A stretch of DNA of 64,000 bases. It comes from Niallia taxi (lineage in GTDB: Bacteria; Bacillota; Bacilli; Bacillales; Cytobacillaceae). The stretch's first letter is position 1. Each line of letters opens with the position of its first letter. Both the position numbers and the translations under genes were made by a program. Location of the stretch: contig NZ_CP102589.1 of assembly GCF_032818155.1 (NCBI RefSeq), positions 2,218,001 through 2,282,000 on the forward strand. Reading direction: 5' to 3'. The notes below the pieces were generated by a model. That model ran no database searches and was not told where the DNA came from. It saw nothing but the letters and a program-made list of their open reading frames with translations. This document shows positions 60,427-64,000 of this stretch, piece after piece.

Positions 60427-60774
60427 ATGAGTAATTTATTAAATTCATTAACGACGGAGCTTAGGAGAGGGACGTTGACATTAGCGGTTTTAAGCCAATT
60501 ACGAACCCCCCAGTACGGATATTCACTTGTACAGTTATTGGAGCAATCAGGTATTTCTATTGATCAAAGTACCCTGTATCCATTACTTCGCCGATTGGAA
60601 AAACAGGAGTTAGTGTCGAGTAGTTGGGATACATCTGAGAGTAGACCTCGTAAGTACTATGTTTTAAGTGATTATGGCTTAGAGATATTTACGCAATTAA
60701 AAAAAGACTGGATTGAGAATTCAAGGGAACTGTATACCTTATTAAAGGGAGAGGAAGAAAATGAATTTACTTGA
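60427..60774 (+). CDS. PadR family transcriptional regulator (second)
   Basis: The 115-residue protein has the PadR winged helix ('LTLAVLSQLRTPQYGYSLVQLL', 'SIDQSTLYPLLRRLEKQELVSSSWD', 'RPRKYYVLSDYGLEIF'). GAGGTGGG precedes the ATG. It overlaps the next gene by 14 bases. Like the pair at 1856-2829, it most likely represses its own operon with the membrane partner as effector. Confidence 0.92.
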   Translation: MSNLLNSLTTELRRGTLTLAVLSQLRTPQYGYSLVQLLEQSGISIDQSTLYPLLRRLEKQELVSSSWDTSESRPRKYYVLSDYGLEIFTQLKKDWIENSRELYTLLKGEEENEFT

Positions 60775-61804
60775 GGTTTATATTCAGGAGGTTACTCGAA
60801 GGCTGGGGGAAAAGAACCGTGAGGATATTGCACTTGAGTTGCGGTCAACGATAGAGGATATGTTGCCTGATGATTATGGTGAGGAAGATGTAAAGAAGGT
60901 TCTTGAAAAATTAGGAAGTCCGGTAAAATTGGCTAGCGGTTATAGAGATCAGCCGATGTACCTAATTGGGCCGCGGTATTTTGATGTATATGTGACGTTA
61001 TTAAAAATGATATTGCCGATTGCCACAGTTATTTCATTAATCTCGGTCATCACAGTATATTTTATCGATTACAATGGACATGGAGCAGACATTAAGGATG
61101 TAATGGATATAATAGGGATTGGCATATGGCGAATGATTGAAGTAGGGATCCAAACATTTTTTTGGTTCACACTTGTTTTTGCTTTTATCGAAAGAACAGA
61201 TAAAGAGAAGGATAACCAGCCTTTAACAGCCAGCTTCGAAAAATGGACTCCAGATGATTTGAAAAATATCGCTTATATTCCGAAGAAAAAAGCCATTTCT
61301 AAATTAGAGGTATTCGGAAATTTAATGTGGACTGCTGTCTGGGCAACCCTTTATTTTTATGCGTATCAGCTTGTTGGTGTCTATGAAGCCGATGGATCCA
61401 GACTGGAATATGTGCAACCAGCCTTCAATCATGAGGTTTTACTTCGGTATTGGCCAATCGTTGTTATTGTGATAGGAATTGAAATAGTATTAGCTCTATA
61501 TAAATTGATCAAGGGACAATGGACAAAAAGAATGGCAATATGCAATACTGTCTTCGAGATTGTAATAACACTTGTTTTTATTATCATATTAATGGATCCA
61601 AATTTATTGAGCCACGAGTTTATTACGTATATGACTGATTTACTTACTATAAGCCCGAATCAATTCAGAATGTGGGTAGTGGGTGGAGGAATTTTCTTAT
61701 TTATAGCAGGTGCTGCATTCAACGTATATGATGGATTCTGCAAGGCTAGAATTCATTTACTTCATGATAAAGTAACTGTTAAGGAAGACATTAAGCTTCA
61801 TTAA
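60761..61804 (+). CDS. HAAS-domain membrane protein paired with PadR
   Basis: The 347-residue protein has an N-terminal HAAS/DUF1700-like domain (residues 1-70: 'YIQEVTRRLGEKNREDIALELRSTIEDML', 'VKKVLEKLGSPVKLASGY'), then about six membrane helices between residues 80 and 335. It is longer than the HAAS protein at 2185 and has extra polar loops ('FEKWTPDDLKNIAYIPKKKAISK'). Its ribosome site GAGGAAG lies inside the padR gene. Confidence 0.85.
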   Translation: MNLLEVYIQEVTRRLGEKNREDIALELRSTIEDMLPDDYGEEDVKKVLEKLGSPVKLASGYRDQPMYLIGPRYFDVYVTLLKMILPIATVISLISVITVYFIDYNGHGADIKDVMDIIGIGIWRMIEVGIQTFFWFTLVFAFIERTDKEKDNQPLTASFEKWTPDDLKNIAYIPKKKAISKLEVFGNLMWTAVWATLYFYAYQLVGVYEADGSRLEYVQPAFNHEVLLRYWPIVVIVIGIEIVLALYKLIKGQWTKRMAICNTVFEIVITLVFIIILMDPNLLSHEFITYMTDLLTISPNQFRMWVVGGGIFLFIAGAAFNVYDGFCKARIHLLHDKVTVKEDIKLH

Positions 61805-61807
61805 AAT

Positions 61808-61858
61808 GTACCCTATAGAGTTGACACTTTGAAAAAAGGTCTCTCTATAGGGTGTTTT
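61808..61858 (+). terminator. Terminator of second padR-HAAS operon; shared left arm
   Basis: ACCCTATAGAG (61810-61820) pairs with CTCTATAGGGT (61842-61852), followed by GTTTTTG. GTACCCTATAGAG and TTGACACTT are nearly the same as 8596-8617. Confidence 0.85.
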
Positions 61859-62304
61859 TGTCTTTGGGGAAGTTAAAAAATATACTATAGAAAAAGAAAT
61901 CGAAGTACAAGCAAGTAATCCACATGTAAAGTCGGTTAGTCCATAGGGCATTACTATTCAGAGGAATTGTACCTAAAATATGCAAATAACTATATTTTAG
62001 GATTGAATACAGCGTAAAAAGCATATAAATATAAAAAAGAAAAATATAGAAATTACTAATCCAAAAGTATTATATTGTAAAAAATCCGCATGTTAAAATG
62101 GTTATGTCTGGAAAAAACGTTCGTTTTTGGTAACTTTCAGTTGGATCCATGAAGAGAATTGACAGGATGTTGGTAATCTTTGGGCAAAAAGTTATAGGAT
62201 GGAATCCTACGTTTATCGCATATATTCTTTTTCCGAGATGACTTATCATAAATATACAAAGCAAACAAGATGCTGATATATATATATTATGGGGGTAATT
62301 TTGT
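61859..62304. other. Gene-free stretch before the LysM/SH3 gene
   Basis: About 445 bases with no supported frame or strong hairpin. TATATATATATTATGGGGG near 62277-62297 gives AT-rich promoter-like and ribosome-site sequence for the next gene. Confidence 0.5.
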
Positions 62305-63543
62305 ATGACAAGCTTAGTAGGAACTGACGGCGAGCTGAAGGTCTTAAGAAAAGAAAGAAATATGACCAAACCAGTTTATACTACTAGAATGGAAAAAAGA
62401 GAACTGGAAAAAAACATTTCAAGCTTAGATATAAGAGATGCTTGGAATATTAGAAGTGTTCTTGAACGTATTAAGGCAAGCTTTATGGAGCATGTTGCTA
62501 GTATCAGAAAACTTGTGAAGGAAAGTCCTGCCAAACGTCTGGTGGTAACAGGTATATTTACTATTTTATTTTCGTTAGGTGCCAGTACTGCATCAGCCTG
62601 CATTCAAGAATATACATATGAAGTAAAAAAGAATGAGACAGTTACTGAAATTGCGAAACAGCACGGAGTTACAGCAGAAGCAATACTTACAGTGAACGGC
62701 AATGTATCTAACGGAGATAAAATTCTTCTTCCAAAGGTGCAAGACAAAAAAGTGACTGCGACAGTGCTGAATATCCGCTCAAAAGCAACAACGGACAGCA
62801 GTATTATAGGGAAAAAGAAGCAAGGAGAAATCGTTAAGGTATCATTCACGAAAAATGGTTGGGCTGGTATCCTTATTGATGGACGCCTAGCATATGTAAG
62901 CGCTGATTATTTGACAGACGTTAAAGCTAACGCTTCTAATTCTGTCAGTAAGTCTGTTACGAAGTATGTGACAGCAGACACATTAAGAGTAAGATCAAAT
63001 CCATCCACAAAAGCTGCTGTGATTGGCTCATTTAAAGAAGGAGCGAAGGTTACAGTAAAATCAGAAGAAAATGGCTGGGCACAAATTGAGTATAAAGGGA
63101 AAAAGGCTTATATCAGCAGTGCCTATTTAACGAAGACTGCGCCAAGCAGTGAACCAAGCAAAGCTGTGACCAAGACAGACAGCAAAACCTATACAATAAA
63201 AAAAGGTGACACATTTTATAAAATCAGTAAAAGCTACGGAATTTCTGTTTCCCTATTACAGGAAGCCAATCCGAGGGTTGATGCAACAAAATTACGTATT
63301 GGCCAGGTAATCAATATACCTGCAATAACAGCCTCTGACAGCTTGATAAAGGTTGAAGCAACAATTGGCGGGATTAGTCCAGATGGTACGGTCCGTTTTA
63401 TAACAACAGATGGTATTACTTATGCAGCAAAAGCAGGAACTGATGGAATCTTAAACAGCTTATACGACAACCAGGGCAAAAAGCTGACATTGACCGTTAA
63501 GGCAAAGCGTGGTGAGCAGATGGTGATTACTGCCATCAAATAA
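62305..63543 (+). CDS. LysM/SH3-repeat cell wall protein
   Basis: The 412-residue protein has a charged N-terminal region of about 70 residues, a membrane segment or late signal ('RLVVTGIFTILFSLGASTASA', split by family pattern), then LysM ('YEVKKNETVTEIAKQHGVTAEAIL', about 105-145), two bacterial SH3 domains ('VLNIRSKATTDSSIIGKKKQGE' and 'TLRVRSNPSTKAAVIGSFKEGAK'), a second LysM ('YTIKKGDTFYKISKSYGIS') and a C-terminal beta domain of about 65 residues. It is likely exposed at the wall and bound to peptidoglycan. No catalytic domain is seen. Confidence 0.88.
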   Translation: MTSLVGTDGELKVLRKERNMTKPVYTTRMEKRELEKNISSLDIRDAWNIRSVLERIKASFMEHVASIRKLVKESPAKRLVVTGIFTILFSLGASTASACIQEYTYEVKKNETVTEIAKQHGVTAEAILTVNGNVSNGDKILLPKVQDKKVTATVLNIRSKATTDSSIIGKKKQGEIVKVSFTKNGWAGILIDGRLAYVSADYLTDVKANASNSVSKSVTKYVTADTLRVRSNPSTKAAVIGSFKEGAKVTVKSEENGWAQIEYKGKKAYISSAYLTKTAPSSEPSKAVTKTDSKTYTIKKGDTFYKISKSYGISVSLLQEANPRVDATKLRIGQVINIPAITASDSLIKVEATIGGISPDGTVRFITTDGITYAAKAGTDGILNSLYDNQGKKLTLTVKAKRGEQMVITAIK

Positions 63544-63546
63544 GCA

Positions 63547-63587
63547 AAAAAATAAGAGGCTGCTTTTATGCAGCCTCTTATTTTTTG
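63547..63587 (+). terminator. Terminator of the LysM/SH3 gene
   Basis: AATAAGAGGCTGC pairs with GCAGCCTCTTATT around 6 bases (13 bp), followed by TTTT. Confidence 0.95.
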
Positions 63588-63746
63588 CGAAAAATTACGG
63601 TGAAACAAAGCGTCTTAACATACCCCAACTTTTAACAGCAAAAGTGCAGCAGCAGTTTCAGCATTTTTTTTGTAACAAGGCCATTTTTTTGCATTGCTGA
63701 AAACGACTGTTGGCATTAGAAAAGTAGTTTAATAGGAGATGACTTT

Positions 63747-63769
63747 AACTGCCAAATGGCAGTTTTTTT
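63747..63769 (+). terminator. Hairpin terminator without an obvious gene
   Basis: AACTGCC pairs with GGCAGTT around AAAT and is followed by five or more T. Only about 160 bases lie between this and the previous terminator, so a small RNA or an untranslated tail could be its substrate. Confidence 0.6.
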
Positions 63770-64000
63770 CGATAAAAGAAAAAGCTAGTAAATAATTTTA
63801 CGTATCCAAATAAAGTTAAATATTTCTAAATAGCAGTTAAAAATCACCTACTAAAATTACAGAAGTGGAATCAGTTGGAAATCGTTTTCATTTTGTTGAT
63901 TTTTTTTGTCTATTTTTGATACTAGTATGGATAAAAATAAGTATAATATAGCTTGCATACGTACTTAAAAAATAAAAAAGGTTGATATTTTGGGAGGTAG
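63770..64000 (+). other. Leader of the next gene, truncated by the window
   Basis: No open frame is present. The last ten bases (TGGGAGGTAG) look like a ribosome site, so a start codon probably lies just past the end of the window. Confidence 0.5.

Noticed and set aside
63739-63795. 18-codon frame starting just after AATAGGAG
   Set aside because: It is built across a terminator hairpin and the ribosome site abuts the ATG, so translation is unlikely.
1-64000. CRISPR arrays, tRNA or rRNA genes, prophage or intact transposase genes
   Set aside because: No regularly spaced repeats, cloverleaf sequences, rRNA segments or transposase-like proteins were recognised on either strand.

Overview
The window is chromosomal DNA of a low-GC, endospore-former-type Firmicute, most likely a Bacillaceae member (a Niallia/Cytobacillus/Bacillus-like genome). 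This rests on strong AGGAGG ribosome sites, frequent TTG/GTG starts, U-tailed hairpin terminators, cre-like and BirA-like sites, and the gene types present (YitT, YcnJ, LutABC, RhaEW, DUF3889, DUF1796 and IDEAL-domain proteins). No rRNA, tRNA, CRISPR array, phage or intact insertion sequence was seen.

Layout. 1-9.6 kb is housekeeping and accessory core: the end of an AEC transporter, two YitT-family membrane proteins, a PadR/HAAS pair, a sigma factor followed by a ClpP paralogue, an rRNA methyltransferase, a HAD phosphatase and an Lrp regulator. 8.7-17.0 kb is a carbohydrate locus: a divergent winged-helix regulator with a large C-terminal domain, a sugar-binding lipoprotein, two ABC permeases with no ATPase, a small membrane protein and two tandem family-2 glycoside hydrolases. 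17.3-33.3 kb is mixed: a Fur-box-controlled IDEAL-domain protein, an IscA-like protein, thioredoxins, PEP carboxylase, a CAP-domain lipoprotein, HAD and metallophosphoesterase enzymes, LLM flavin oxidoreductases, a CDF cation transporter, the copper protein YcnJ and BioY.

33.3-43.8 kb holds sugar and lactate catabolism. An alpha-glucoside PTS permease, a family-4 6-phospho-alpha-glucosidase and an RpiR regulator form one unit. LutABC (lactate to pyruvate) and RhaEW (rhamnulose-1-phosphate aldolase/lactaldehyde dehydrogenase) form another; RhaEW makes lactate that LutABC can oxidise, and both have unusual A-rich AAACA-repeat leaders, suggesting shared control.

43.9-64.0 kb is a looser accessory region with long intergenic stretches, small membrane proteins, hairpin repeats and signs of decay. 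It includes a nuclease lipoprotein with an Excalibur-like tail, a DUF1796 protein, a quinone-oxidoreductase gene behind two tandem MerR-type 19-bp-spacer promoters, a MocR regulator, an ECF sigma/anti-sigma pair, a deaminase, a methyltransferase, a secreted protein cut by an in-frame UGA, an orphan CdiA-CT-like toxin module with its CdiI immunity gene, a decayed gene, a second PadR/HAAS pair and a LysM/SH3 wall protein.

The most unusual signals are the truncated secreted-protein/small-membrane-protein pair beside the orphan toxin-immunity module (57.2-60.3 kb), the tandem MerR promoters, the shared lut/rha leaders and the modular repeat present in a short and a long form.
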